A stretch of DNA of 64,000 nt from Micrasema longulum (GCA_022494885.1 JAGVSM010004964.1:62001-126000), one strand, 5' to 3'; shown: positions 53,733-63,539, counted from the stretch's first letter. Notes: generated by a model from the letters alone, not told the origin. A program made the numbers and translations.

Positions 53733-53784
53733 TTTGTTTGTTTGTTTGTTTGTTTGTTTGTTTGTTTGTTTGTTTGTTTGTTTG
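53733..53784 (+). repeat. (TTTG)n tail of the RTE element
   Basis: Thirteen perfect TTTG units directly after the stop codon. RTE elements carry short tandem repeats as 3' tails. The other copies in the window have two to four units. Confidence 0.95.
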
Positions 53785-54109
53785 TAAGTTTAAATATGGA
53801 GTTCTACAAAATAAACACCAAATCAATCAGCGAATGTCGGTAGTGTATCTTCGTAATCGTTCGGGCAAATTTATCTTCAACACCGTCATGGTGAACGTAT
53901 GCTGACTTTAACTTATAATCGCGGCTTTGATGACGATTAAAATTTTTCACGGTGGTTTAGTAAGCGTTAGGACTATGAAGTAAATTGATCAAAAGTAAGA
54001 GGGTGTGCAAATATCTCAGCTGTCTAATGTTTGTGAAGCTGAACACCAAACTTCTGAGTTTTGAGAATATGAGAGATGGTGTAGCCTCTTATAACTAGCG
54101 TATTGAGGA
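53785..54109. other. Unassigned
   Basis: No recognisable frame. 53960-54010 (GCGTTAGGACTATGAAGTAA) matches 10340-10365 of LINE family B in minus orientation, so a scrap of that LINE is present. Confidence 0.4.
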
Positions 54110-54375
54110 TGTGGTAGCGGACTTGGCTTGGATACGTGCTGCGCATGCCTCAGAGAACCGTACCCTACGTTGCCTCTTCTTTACACCAGCCGGCTCTCGC
54201 TGTCCTGGAAGGCCGCCGATGATGATATTTCGGTTTATTCAAAGGAACTTAGAGACTTACGATTGGCGCGGGAAGAAGCGAGAGTGCTGTCTGGCAATAG
54301 GGTCTCCTGGAGGCGCCTGGTGATGTCTACATACTCCACTCAGGAGCGGATATGGAAAAAGAAGAAAAAAAAAAA
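54110..54375 (+). pseudogene. LINE ORF2 C-terminal scrap
   Basis: In one frame the sequence reads VLRMPQRT, in the next AGSRCPGRPP and RNLETYDWR, and in a third LSGNRVSWRRLV. The blocks GHVLRMP, GSR..GRP, W...A..R..WR..V occur in this order in RTE-like endings. Frame changes show it is dead. It ends in AAGAAGAAAAAAAAAAAAAA. Confidence 0.55.
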
Positions 54376-54724
54376 AAAAATAGACTGAAGAATGAAAATC
54401 TTTTTTGGCAGCAAATACCATTATTATTTTAATGAACTTTTTGGATTCAAAAGCATTTGAGTTGACAGCCATTGTAAGAAAAATCGAATTCCCCAATACG
54501 CTATTATTTGTCCGATCTTTTGTGTCAATGTGTCCCTTTTAGTTTTCAATCCAAAAATAAGCCGAGCAATTCATATTGTTTCCAGACACGTTTGCGATGC
54601 TAAAAGCATATCGGAAATGCATGACCCGATTTCACAACACTAGTATTGTGTTACACTACTTCGCTTCTAATAAAATGTTACCAGCGATAGGGATGGGCGG
54701 ACACAGACAAAGAAGTCAATTAAT

Positions 54725-55195
54725 TTTTTAAATTATTATTATTATTATTATTTCATGTCCGCTTTCTAGTTGTAGCACATGGTGTCCACAAAGATCCTCC
54801 AAGCATCTCTGTCGGCTACCAGCTCCTGTGCATCCTCCCAAGTCAGGTTCGCGTCCCGTAGTTCAGACACGATCTGCTAACGAACAGTCAGCAGTCGAGA
54901 ACCTGATGCCTTGTAAAGTAGGCAAGCGTGGTTAAGGCTCTCAGGAGGCATCCGCAGCACATGGCCAGGTCAACCGTATCGCCTCCGCTTGATGACAGTT
55001 GTCACCTGAGTTTTCTGCGTCCGTTCTCTTATTACTTCATTCCTCATAAAGTCAAACCACCGCACACCCAATATTCTTCTGAGACACCTTTTCTCAAAAC
55101 TCAGCATTTTGCTGCTTTGGGCCCTAGGGAGTGCCACGATTTGCATTCGTAGAGGACAAGTGTTATGCAGGCGTTATATAAGGAGCATTTCATTT
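54725..55195 (-). pseudogene. RTE-like LINE ORF2 C-terminus, second family
   Basis: The minus strand gives CLRRILGVRWFDFMRNEVIR, ERTQKTQVTTVIKRRRYG, stop, PGHVLRMPPESLNHACLLYK, ASGSRLLTVR and RDANLTWEDAQELVADRDAW. ILGV.W.D...N..I, RRRYGW.GHVLRMP, W.....L..DR..W. is an RTE-type C-terminal pattern but distinct in sequence from the WHDQVHQI family. An (ATT)n run lies at 54729-54751. Confidence 0.75.
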
Positions 55196-55419
55196 TCACT
55201 GAGTAAATTATGATGCATTATTTATACTTTTAACTAAACCCGAGGAATTATTTAGAATTATTGACTTCCATGCATTGTCATTAAATTTGCCTGAAAAAGT
55301 AGTAATAATGCAGAATTGATTTTATTGAATGCAAGTGGGTGAGGATGAAAGTGTGATAAAGGAATACTCGCAAAGTTTTGCCTTTGACCTAATAATGCTC
55401 AGCCAAAATAGAGCAAGGG
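55196..55419. other. Unassigned
   Basis: No family recognised. Confidence 0.3.
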
Positions 55420-55845
55420 TTTTCACTAGAGCCCGGCCAGGGCACTGCAGATTGAACAAACACCACGCTAGAATGAACCTTTCCCAAACTTCTAGATGTA
55501 GGTTCTGAGGAAACACCTATACACATTCTATGTGAATGTGAGGCTTTACATCATAAAAGGAGCCTCATTCTCGAGGAACCACTAGTTAAACCTATGGGTG
55601 TTAAAGAGCTCGTTCCCTGTCTAACAGCCCAATACTTTATGGATCTGAGCTTGGAGGAGATTTAGAAACATATTAACTCTTGCCTTCTACACAGTAGCCA
55701 AGGCTTTTTATAAATCTATACCTGGGCTTCGAGGTCGAGAATTATTCTCGGGGGCCCATCACAATAGATCTTCACAGATTGCAGTGACGTCAGGAGCTTG
55801 TACAGCACTGACCCCCACATTAAAGAATAATAATAATAATAAAAG
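55420..55845 (+). pseudogene. R1/I/LOA-type LINE ORF2 C-terminus
   Basis: Plus frame: GHCRLNKHHARMNLSQTSRC, RF, stop; then in a shifted frame ILCECEALHHKR and PVGVKELVPC-like sequence. GHCRLN.H...M......CR.C.....T..H.LC.CEAL is the RNase H-to-zinc-knuckle ending of these LINEs. It ends GCACTGACCCCCACATTAAA with an (AAT)n tail at 55827-55840. A second 3' end lies at 55915-56060. Confidence 0.7.
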
Positions 55846-55899
55846 GGATGAAAGTATAAATAGGCAATTGTGGGATAATTATAAACGGGAGGGGAGATT

Positions 55900-56060
55900 A
55901 AGCAAAATGTAAACTCTCACCTTTCACGCAGTAGCCAGGCTCTTTATAGACCTAAGGTTGGAGCGCGAGAATTATTCCGACTTACCGGTCACAATAGATC
56001 TTTACAGATTGCAGTAACGTCAAGAGCTTGCATAGAACTGACCCCACCTATAAGAATAAG
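55900..56060 (+). repeat. Second 3' end of the R1/I-type LINE
   Basis: CAGTAGCCAGGCTCTTTATA, GAATTATTCCGACTTACCGG, CACAATAGATCTTTACAGAT, AGAACTGACCCCACCTATAA, repeating 55690-55815 with differences. Confidence 0.7.
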
Positions 56061-57230
56061 TATAACATACAGACCACACACGAGTTTAATATCATCATCA
56101 GTTAATAGTAACACCTGATAATGGGTAATCAGAATGCATGTAACTAGTTGCGTTATAATATTAAACTCGTATGTGGCCTATATATACGATGTGTTTGGCT
56201 TATATATACGGAGATCATCTACCTGTACTCAATTTTCTTATTTAGGTTTTTTTACCAAAGAGCAACCATCGAGTCTATAACTCTTGGAGTTTTCGTTACA
56301 TTTCACACAGAGAACTGCCAGTAGCCAGTAACTTCTACATCTGCTGCATTGATATGTTTTCATACTTTGAAACTACTTTTAAGTACTTATATTGTATATG
56401 TAGATGAAATCAATATATTGCTGCTCTTACTATGTGTCATTAATTCTGAAGATGTTTTTTAAATTGACATAAATTTATTTTCTTATTTAAAGATTCTTCT
56501 CATCGTTTCTTTGAATCCCTTAAACTATGTATATGTATATTTATGTTTTTCCTTTTCAAAAAAATGATATTATTTTATTTTATTTTTACGTCTTTTCATT
56601 CTTTATTTTAATTCTTAACTTTTAATTACTTTTACAAATTTTCTTCATTTTTTTACTTTTAATTTAATTTTTAAACAACTTCTATTTATGTTTATTTTCC
56701 TGCTCTTTTTGTTCTTTAATTAATAACCTTACATATAATTATTTTATAATATGGAAACTTCACTGGTCCATTAGAGTTAAGTCTAATTATGTAAAATATA
56801 AAACAATGTAACTCTACTGTATGTTTCCTAAATAAAAGAAAAAAAATATATAAACAAAGAAATCTGCCTGGAAAGGGAGAAAAAAAAAAGATTTTAAATT
56901 CTCTCGAATAAAACGGCAGATTTTTTGTCGACATTTGAACAAATCGATAAATCTCAATATTCCTTCTCATCCCTAGTTCCCGGTAAAGAAAAGTTGGAGT
57001 TTTATGAAAGTACAGTTTGAGTGGGATGACTTGATTGTTTCGGAAATATTCCCAGAATTGTATTACCTGGAGATAAAGGGGGAAACACTATCAATACCCG
57101 GGTATTGGAAGACTTTCAAAGTTCCATTGTTCTGAAAAGAAGACATTGTCGTATAGGTTTGACACTATGGCTCATTTCATGGCCCAAATTGACACGGTAC
57201 AAAAATATGACATTGATGTTAGTTATACAT
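56061..57230. other. No assignable content
   Basis: 56090-56215 contains an imperfect inverted pair (ACACACGAGTTTAATATCAT / TTGCGTTATAATATTAAACT). The rest is AT-rich with no protein or repeat family recognised. Confidence 0.35.
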
Positions 57231-57232
57231 TC

Positions 57233-57280
57233 GGATATATCGGTTTCAAGACATACCCGCCTCTTCGTCAGGACTCTCAC
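57233..57280 (-). ncRNA. Hammerhead-ribozyme-like motif
   Basis: The minus strand reads GAGAGTC, CTGACGA, A, GAGGC-GGGTAT-GTCTT, GAA, ACCGAT, A. The core is intact. Stem II is GAGGC/GTCTT with G-T pairs. The palindrome is damaged (ACCGAT) and stem I is lost. Flank GCATGTTGGTGTAGTGAG equals 39940. Confidence 0.5.
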
Positions 57281-57479
57281 TACACCAACATGCAAATACT
57301 AAAATACACCTTTACCATCACCATAATAAACATAGTATTTACAAAAAATGCATAAATTACACATAAGTATAAAAATATCCAGTCAAAACTATATGTATTT
57401 GAGAAACAGTAATCGATACATAAAAAAATAAAAAAAGGTATTAGACAAAGTGAAAAAGAAAATTAAAAAAACAAAGTAA

Positions 57480-57960
57480 AAATTGCAGTAAAAAATTAAG
57501 TTTAAATGTATTTAAAAACCCAGTAAAATATATAATAAAAAAAGACAACATAGTTAAAAACATATTTAAATACATAGTAAAAAATATGCATTATTGACAG
57601 AATCAAGAAAGGGGTGCTGCGCGGGTTTGGACATGTAGAGCGAATGGAGCGACGGATGAAATAATCTACGATGCGAATGTTGATGGATGTAGAAATTGAG
57701 GAAGACCGAGAAAGATATGACACGACCAAGTCCATCAAATATTTAAAGATAGACACGTCAAGAGTAGGAATAATCGGTGTGCGTGCATGAGAAAATGTAT
57801 GAATGTAATATGGCGTTCTATCCTCTCTGCCTACCCCTACGGGGAAACGGCGTGATGGTTTGTTTGTTTGTTTTTAAAAAACATGTTTTAAAACCCAGTA
57901 AAAAAAACATAGTAAAATACATAGTAAAATTAAAAACCAAATAAAAACATAGTAAAATTA
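57480..57960. repeat. AAAACATAGTAAAAT-type tandem repeat interrupted by an RTE piece
   Basis: AAAAACCCAGTAAAATATAT, AAATACATAGTAAAAAATA (57510-57585) and ACCCAGTAAAAAAAACATAG, TAAAATACATAGTAAAATTA (57892-57960) are imperfect copies of a 14-16 bp unit. The RTE fragment 57586-57874 sits inside. Confidence 0.7.
57586..57874 (+). pseudogene. RTE-family LINE 3' fragment
   Basis: CIIDRIKKGVLRGFGHVERM-type sequence followed, with frameshifts, by NVDGCRN, GRPRKI, RNNRCACMRKCMNV, then TACCCCTACGGGGAAACGGC, GTGATGG and (TTTG)n. An internal deletion removes the ARSVC..RV block. Confidence 0.8.
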
Positions 57961-57964
57961 CAAT

Positions 57965-58320
57965 ATTTAGTTTGTCCAAATGTTCGTAGACAAAAGACGG
58001 GATTTCACCCCCTCGGGAGTCATTAAGATTAACAAATTAAAACAGGGATGGAGAATACCTTAAATAAGGGAATATGGAAGTCAAGGCATTTACAGGGCTT
58101 ACGACCTGTCATTGGCTGGTTTAACTTCACTAAAAACAACAAATGGAACAATTGAAGAAATATGGATGTTCAAACATAGGCAAAATGGTGAATGTTACAC
58201 AGTGTGTAAAGAGGCCACTTAAACCAGCCAATGATAGGTCATAAGCCCTGTAAATGCCTTGACTTCCATATTTCCTTATTTAAGGTATTCTCCATCCCTG
58301 TTGTAATTTGTTAACATAGT
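57965..58320. repeat. 380-bp family repeat, compact foldback
   Basis: Plus arm 57965-58125 (TTTGTCCAAATGTTCGTAGA, TTAAAACAGGGATGGAGAAT, CATTTACAGGGCTTACGACC) joins at TTTAACTTCACTAAAAACAA to the minus arm 58130-58318 (CAAATGGAACAATTGAAGAA, GTGAATGTTACACAGTGTG, CATCCCTGTTGTAATTTG). The central single-copy part present at 26705 is missing. Confidence 0.85.
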
Positions 58321-58394
58321 AAAAGATTGTACTGTATACATTGTACTGTACATTGTACTGTATAAAATTGTAAACTCTCTTTTTGACGCACCAA

Positions 58395-58975
58395 AAATAC
58401 TTGAATTGATTAATTTTAGAGTACCTGCTGTCAACACTAGGAGTACTTTATTGTTTCATTGCTCCAGTACTTCTTCCAACCAACAAAACAATTCATTGAT
58501 ACCGAGACTGCATAGGTTAGGTAACACTTATGGAACGGCTGCAGACATTCTGTCCAATTCTTTACCATCTTATAAGTCCACAATATCAAGTTTATTTGTA
58601 GCTGCTCGTCAAACTATTATTGACAATTCAATTTAATAAATTAAAAAAAAATACTCATTTGTTTATTTTTATTACCTTATACTTGTTTTTTTTTTTTTAC
58701 TATTATATCAAATTGCATTATAGTATTGGCAAATACGCATTTCATAGATACATATTTTTATTTCTTATTTTTCGTGATAATATTTGCTCGCTTGTTTATT
58801 AATTTAACTTAAAAATGTCTTTCTTGCAAACTTTATTTATTGCTCACTTTATTTATTGTTTGCTTTACAGAATTTATTTCATAACCTTATATCTTTGCAT
58901 TTTTTGTTTATATGCTTACTGTTTTTTCTTGCATTCCTTTGTTATTATTATTTAATTGAAATTATTTATTGACAA
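58395..58975 (+). pseudogene. Jockey-like LINE ORF2 C-terminus with 3' UTR
   Basis: Plus frame 58400-58636: LINFRVPAVNTRSTLLFHCS, STSSNQQNNSLIPRLHRLGN, AADILSNSLPSYKSTISSLF, stop. I.FRVP...TRS..LFH......N...NS.I.RL.RLGN......DI......K is a jockey-like ending. A T-rich 3' UTR follows. Confidence 0.7.
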
Positions 58976-59074
58976 TTCTTGATGGAATTCCATTGTAATG
59001 ATGTAATAATATATATTTCCATATAAGTTATTAATTAAAAAAATACTTGGTACTCTTCCACTTATTTATTTTGA

Positions 59075-59116
59075 CCAATTAGCGCTTTCACCCTCTAATG
59101 GGCATTTTCAGACTGG
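59075..59116 (-). ncRNA. Hammerhead-ribozyme-like motif in PLE 2
   Basis: The minus strand reads CCAGT, CTGAAAA, T, GCCC-ATTAGA-GGGT, GAA, AGCGCT, A, ATTGG. All stems equal the 28880 copy; the second invariant G of the core is A, so activity is unlikely. The loop differs from 28880 by one base. Confidence 0.55.
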
Positions 59117-59342
59117 TGAATATTATACAGTTTAAGGGTAATTTATATATAACTAAATATTATCTTAATTGTAGGTACATTTAAAAATAAGTTGAAAAAG
59201 ATTCCATACGCACTATTGCAATGGAACAGAGTGAGTCAAATTATTGAAACATGTGTTGGCGGCGGTGTACTTTAAGAAAATATTATATTATATGAAATAC
59301 ATTTATTGTTTTATTACAGTGTGCAGGGTCTAACTAAGGGGG

Positions 59343-59582
59343 CTAATAAGGGTTTTTAAATTCTATCTGCCGATTTATTAAAATTCTATCGCTATTATTT
59401 TTTATCCTATTTCTTTCTAAAATTTCTAATCTATCTAACTTTTGACCTTTATGTCCTACATGTAAAAATTTTATGTTTTTTGTTTTATCAAAAGCATGTT
59501 TAAATTCATTTTAATGTGATGCATGGTTTGATAAGTTGTTATTTAATCTATGTGAAGCTAAATGTTCTTTCACTCTGTTCAT
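59343..59582 (-). pseudogene. GIY-YIG endonuclease C-terminal relic of a PLE
   Basis: The minus frame reads RVKEHLASHRLNNNLSNHAS, H, stop, NEFKHAFDKTKNIKFLHVGH, KGQKLDRLEILERNRIKNNS, DRILINRQIEFKNPY and a stop at 59343. R.KEH, S.HA.H, LHVG.KG.KLDRLEI.E are the conserved blocks after YIG in PLE endonucleases, parallel to residues 126-180 of the 40865 frame. Sequence differs clearly from that one, so this is a second PLE lineage. One internal stop. Confidence 0.8.
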
Positions 59583-60340
59583 TATTGTTTTTTTTTTTTA
59601 CTTTGTAAAACTTTTTATCATATCCTTTTTAACGAATTTCACAATTTTTTTCTGTATATTCTGTTTATTATTTAGTATGTTAGCATGTATTTCATTTATA
59701 TTTTTTGTAAATGCCTTTTGGGCTTAAATGAACAAAATAAATAAATAAACAAATAAATGAAAAATGTGTGTATGTACTAAAAATTCATAAATTCAATCAA
59801 TAAAGAACTTAGTGCTTTGAAAATAAATAAAATATCGCTGATCCTTTGTTTAAATGAAAAACAAACCGAATTTTCTCTGCAAGTTTGTGTGGTCCTAGTC
59901 CAGGTGGGTAAAAGGATAAGATGGAATGTAAAAGAATAGGTTCTATTGCAAAGAAAGGCAGGAAAAGTAAGAACGTAGCAGTTACAGAAAGTAACTTTGA
60001 CAAATAAAGATAGATCAAGTGTTGTAACTTTGGCAAGTTTAGAATATATTCTACTAGAAGTTAGATAGAGTTTGGCGTTCTATTTGTTTTACTTACGTTT
60101 AAAGAAGCCTGTATTTTATTGTTGTTTCGGAAATACAAATGTAATATAATGGAAGACTTTTGTTTCTGAACTTGATACAAGTAAACACAGATTTTGCTAT
60201 CATTTGTGTTTGCATTAAGATCAAGAAGAAGGATTTTGATAGCCGACAAAGATCCTTTATTTTGTTTACCAAGCTCACATTGAAACAAGCAGTGAAATTA
60301 GAAGAGTAAAATATAGATATATCAAGAACTAACCAATCCT
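59583..60340. other. Unassigned AT-rich DNA with LINE-type tail
   Basis: 59700-59760 (TTTTGGGCTTAAATGAACAA, AATAAATAAATAAACAAATA) is a LINE 3' end in plus orientation. 59800-60340 shows no recognised frame. Confidence 0.4.
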
Positions 60341-60522
60341 GACATACGAGGTGTGTTCAGAAAATAACGGATTTTTTTTAATTTCGTGGGTTTGGAGAGT
60401 CCGATTGTCACCTTTTAAAACATTATATTAGTATACATACTTCCAAAGTCTGCTAAAACTTTGGCAATCGTTGAGGTTAGACGTGTTTTTATGAGCTCGG
60501 CGATTTTCATTTGTAAAAAAAA

Positions 60523-61480
60523 ATGGATCAAAGAATTTGTATAAAATTTTGTGTAAAAAATAAAATCGAGTGTAACAAAGTGTTTGAAATGTTAACAAAG
60601 GTCTAGAGCGAGTTTACTATGAGTAAAACAAGAGTTTACGAGTGGTTTCAATCGTCCATGCGCTCAGTAGCTGCAAGACTTGTTGTTATCTTACTTGTAT
60701 TATTGTTAATTTGCTTTTTATTTCGTTTTTAAAATATCACTTAAACTTTAAATTTCACTGTAATATATAAAAAAAAAATAAAAAATGTAAATAGGGGATA
60801 GATTTCTTACTGTCCATGCGCTTTGTAGCTTGCAAGACGTACTGTTATCTAGCTCCTATATACCATTATTGTTATATATCATAATTGGAGACGAGGAACT
60901 AGAATCCCAACCGTCCATGCGCTCTGTAGCTGCAAGACGTGCTGGGATATATATTTATTGTACAGCGCCCTTGAGGTGATTTTCACAAAAATGTCGCTGT
61001 ATAAATTATCCAAACATATATATATAAGCGTTTCCAAGGTGGTCGTAAAGACGTTGAAGATGACGAACGGCCTGGACGCACCAGCACATCAACAACCAAT
61101 GAAACCGTGGAAAATGTGAATAAAATGGTTATGAATGATCGCCAAATCACAGTCAGAAAAGTTGCTGATGATCGGCATATCAATTGGCTCATGCCACGAT
61201 TTTTTTTGATGTTTTGGGTATTAAACGCGTGGCGGCAAAAATTCTGGCGAATGTAAGTTGCTCAGGTGTCACTAAATGAAGTCAACGACGATGCAGAATA
61301 ACTGGAACAGGTGAGGAAACATGGGTTTACGGATATGACGTCGAAACTAAGGCTCAATCGTCCCAGTGGAGGCATTCTGGATCGCCAAGACGAAAATCGC
61401 CGAGCACGCCGAGTACGCCGAACACGTCTAGCCTTAGCGGCTGCCACAGACAAAATAACCAATGAATACTGCTTAAAATT
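60523..61480 (+). pseudogene. mariner transposase pseudogene
   Basis: The start ATG (60523) gives MDQRICIKFCVKNKIECNKV, FEMLTKV, stop, SEFTMSKTRVYEWFQ, the N-terminal helix-turn-helix. After the insertion: RFQGGRKDVEDDERPGRTST, NKMVMNDRQITVRKVADD (second helix-turn-helix region), RVAAKILANVSC-like sequence, then TGEETWVYGYDVETKAQSSQ W. The first catalytic Asp of the mariner D,D34D triad (TGDE) is Glu here. The segment with the other two Asp (HDNA and beyond) is deleted; only ITNEYCLK remains. Cannot be active. Confidence 0.9.
60650..61020 (+). mobile_element. CR1-tail insertion with triplicated 26-bp motif, inside mariner
   Basis: Interrupts the transposase between EWFQ and RFQGG. It has three copies of CGTCCATGCGCTCTGTAGCT plus GCAAGAC (60652, 60812 and 60912) and ends with AGCGCCCTTGAGGTGATTTT, AAATGTCGCTGTATAAATTA, the 3' end of the CR1/L2-type LINE at 22605. 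The orientation is plus. A clear target duplication was not found. Confidence 0.7.
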
Positions 61481-61699
61481 TTAGCATCCTTAAGAAGCAT
61501 GTATACCAACATAAAAAAAATCACTATTGGACCCTCCAAACCCGTGAAGTTAAAAAAATATCATTTTTTTCTGAACACTCCTCGTATGCCTCCGAAACCT
61601 AGGTTATGAAGAATAATATTGAATAAACCTTTGCAACTTTCAAAAGAATAATTCTCAGAGTTGTCTATGGCTTCGTGAGAAAAAACAATCATTTGCGCC

Positions 61700-62015
61700 G
61701 TCGCTATAATAGGGAGCAAGATGAATACTGCGGAGCGCCCGATGTAATCAACTCCATCAAAGGGGGGCGCTTGTGGGTTGGCCATATAATCGGAATAAAC
61801 GACAAAAACCTCATGAAAGGCCTTACTCTCTCTGTGCCGCAAGGACGATGAAAACCAGAAAGGCCCAAAATGTGATGGAGAGATTGCATCAGAGCAGATA
61901 CGACAGTGTTAGAAGTGAAGAACTGGAGAGGAAGGGCAGTGGACCGGCAAGAGTGGAGGAGGCTCGTGGATTCAGCCATGGCCCACCCAGGGCTGTCGGG
62001 CTTATGATGATGATG
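61700..62015 (+). pseudogene. LINE ORF2 C-terminal relic (RTE-like, third family)
   Basis: One frame gives GHIIGINDKNLMKGLTLSVP, another WRDCIRADTTVLEVKNWRGR, AVDRQEWRRLVDSAMAHPGL, SGL. W..CI..D........NW...A.DR..WR.LV..A..HPGL is a widespread RTE-like terminal sequence. A (ATG)n-type tail (61991-62004) follows. Frameshift between the two blocks. Confidence 0.75.
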
Positions 62016-62114
62016 AAATCAAGCACAAACAATCACAATTTTAATTTTTTTATAATATTTTTTTAATCAATAATGAAAAATACATAGTAATACAAGTTAA
62101 TTCAATTATAATAT

Positions 62115-62335
62115 CATGTGATGCAATGCTTCAGGGTGCCTGGAAGAATGACTAGACAGGTGCCACCGTTTTGTAGCAACAATTCACGGACAGTGTATAC
62201 TTGTTATGCCGTATTTAATAGACTTCATGAACTCGGCAATAGTTATTCCCACGTATCTGATATATTTAGTGTAGGGTATTGTTTCTTTGGAACAAACCTT
62301 TCGAACTTTTTCAAAAATGGTGAATGGTAATTATA
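62115..62335 (+). pseudogene. Jockey-like LINE ORF2 C-terminal scrap
   Basis: CFRVPGRMTRQVPPFCSNNS, RTVYTCYAVFNRLHELGNSY, SHVSDIF. FRVP.R.TR.....C.....T.Y...... .RL..L.N.Y..V.DIF parallels 58400-58560. The downstream DNA to 62640 is AT-rich, with two ATTTTTAGGTTT repeats and a LINE-like end (GTTAATAAAATAATATAAAA). Confidence 0.6.
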
Positions 62336-62639
62336 TTTATTTATTCATGCATTTCATAATATATTCAGTTTTTCGTTCACTTTGCCCAGCTGTATGATTT
62401 TCTTGTTGTATTACTGTAGAATGTTTTATTATTTAAACTTTGTACTGAATACGCTGTATAATTTTTAGGTTTTTTTAAAAATATAAATCTGGTATAATTT
62501 TTAGGTTTAATTTTTTTTTTATAAATCTTGGGTATAAGGAATTTAATGTTTTTAAAAATTAAAAAACAAAAATAAGCCAAATATGCTAGTATTATAAATG
62601 TTTGTAAAAGGCAGATTTGCGGTTTATGTTAATAAAATA

Positions 62640-62990
62640 ATATAAAATAAAATAGAATAACAATCCAGAAAAAGAAGGTAAAAATAAAAAAATAATAAAA
62701 TGACAAAGAAGACAATATTTAAAAAATTTACAGATTTAAATCAAATATACAAAATAAGAGTATCATTGAAATCAATAGAAAAAAAAATACGAAAACATAA
62801 TTGAAATGATAATTGAGATATGGTTTTTAGAATCTCACTCTATTCTATAGTAAGAAATAGGAGTTATAAATAATATGCCAAATAACAGTGAATACTAAAT
62901 TAAATAATACAAAAGTATATTATGGAAAAACCTAAAACTATCAAGATATATAAAAAGCATATAAAAGTATGGATAAAAAGCAGATTAGTC
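62640..62990. other. A-rich unassigned DNA
   Basis: Strongly A-rich plus strand, no frame or signature. Confidence 0.35.
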
Positions 62991-63036
62991 AATATGCAAA
63001 GACAGAGTGTTATAGCGTTCTATCCTCTCTGCCTAT
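62991..63036 (+). repeat. RTE-family LINE 3' scrap
   Basis: AATATGCAAAGACAGAGTGT, TATAGCGTTCTATCCTCTCT, GCCTA: the VCKDRVLWRSIL..AY region. Truncated on both sides. Confidence 0.7.
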
Positions 63037-63120
63037 GGAAAAGTGAATGTAACACGATGTGTAAAGTGGCCCCCTAAATCGGCCAACGACAGGTCATAAG
63101 CCTCTGTTGCAATTTGTAAA
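63037..63120 (-). repeat. 380-bp family repeat, fragment
   Basis: GTGAATGTAACACGATGTGT, AAAGTGGCCCCCTAAATCGG, ACGACAGGTCATAAGCCTC, TGTTGCAATTTG. Joined directly to the RTE scrap. Confidence 0.7.
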
Positions 63121-63539
63121 TGCACATATTCATATTTCGAAAATAAATTTATTTCAGTTGGAATATCTAACTATAAAAATAATAGCCAATTTAATACCCA
63201 GAACAATATAAAAAAAAGAAAGTTCATAAAATATATCGGTGTTTTCAGAAGTTCTTTTAGTTTATAGTTTTTGTATAAGAAACTCAGTTCATTTACCCTC
63301 TCCTGCAAACTCTCCAACTATTTCAATGAGTAATGCTAACAGTTTAGTAACTCTAAGTGGGAGCCGTTTGTATTTCTGCCTACCTCGGCGGGGAGAGATC
63401 GATCAGTAAACTTTAGGGAGTGCGGCGATGTAAAAACTCAAAAGGTCACGTCTGGCACTCAAAGTCTGTGTCGAAGTTTAGAAAATTAATGGATATTTTG
63501 AGATCTCGATAGAGACGAAGAAGACGTTTTTTAGCTCTT
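63121..63539. other. Unassigned
   Basis: 63360-63470 is GC-richer (CTGCCTACCTCGGCGGGGAG) and its minus strand may continue the coding relic on its right. No family fixed. Confidence 0.3.

Larger units (their letters stand above)
58940..59582 (-). mobile_element. Penelope-like element 3' part (minus)
   Basis: On the minus strand: GIY-YIG C-terminal relic (59582-59343), then a terminal region with TTATTGTTTTATTACAG-type sequence, the hammerhead-like motif (59116-59075) and an end with TAATAACTTATATGG (about 58985). Same terminal region as 28795-29215. Order of ORF end, then motif, equals the PLE at 40610. Confidence 0.75.
60347..61584 (+). mobile_element. mariner-family DNA transposon, broken
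   Basis: The ends are inverted copies: CGAGGTGTGTTCAGAAAATA at 60347 and, in reverse, CGAGGAGTGTTCAGAAAAAA at 61584. TA flanks both sides (60345-60346 and 61585-61586), the mariner target duplication. Inside is a dead transposase and a nested insertion (60650-61020). 1,238 bp in total. Confidence 0.9.
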
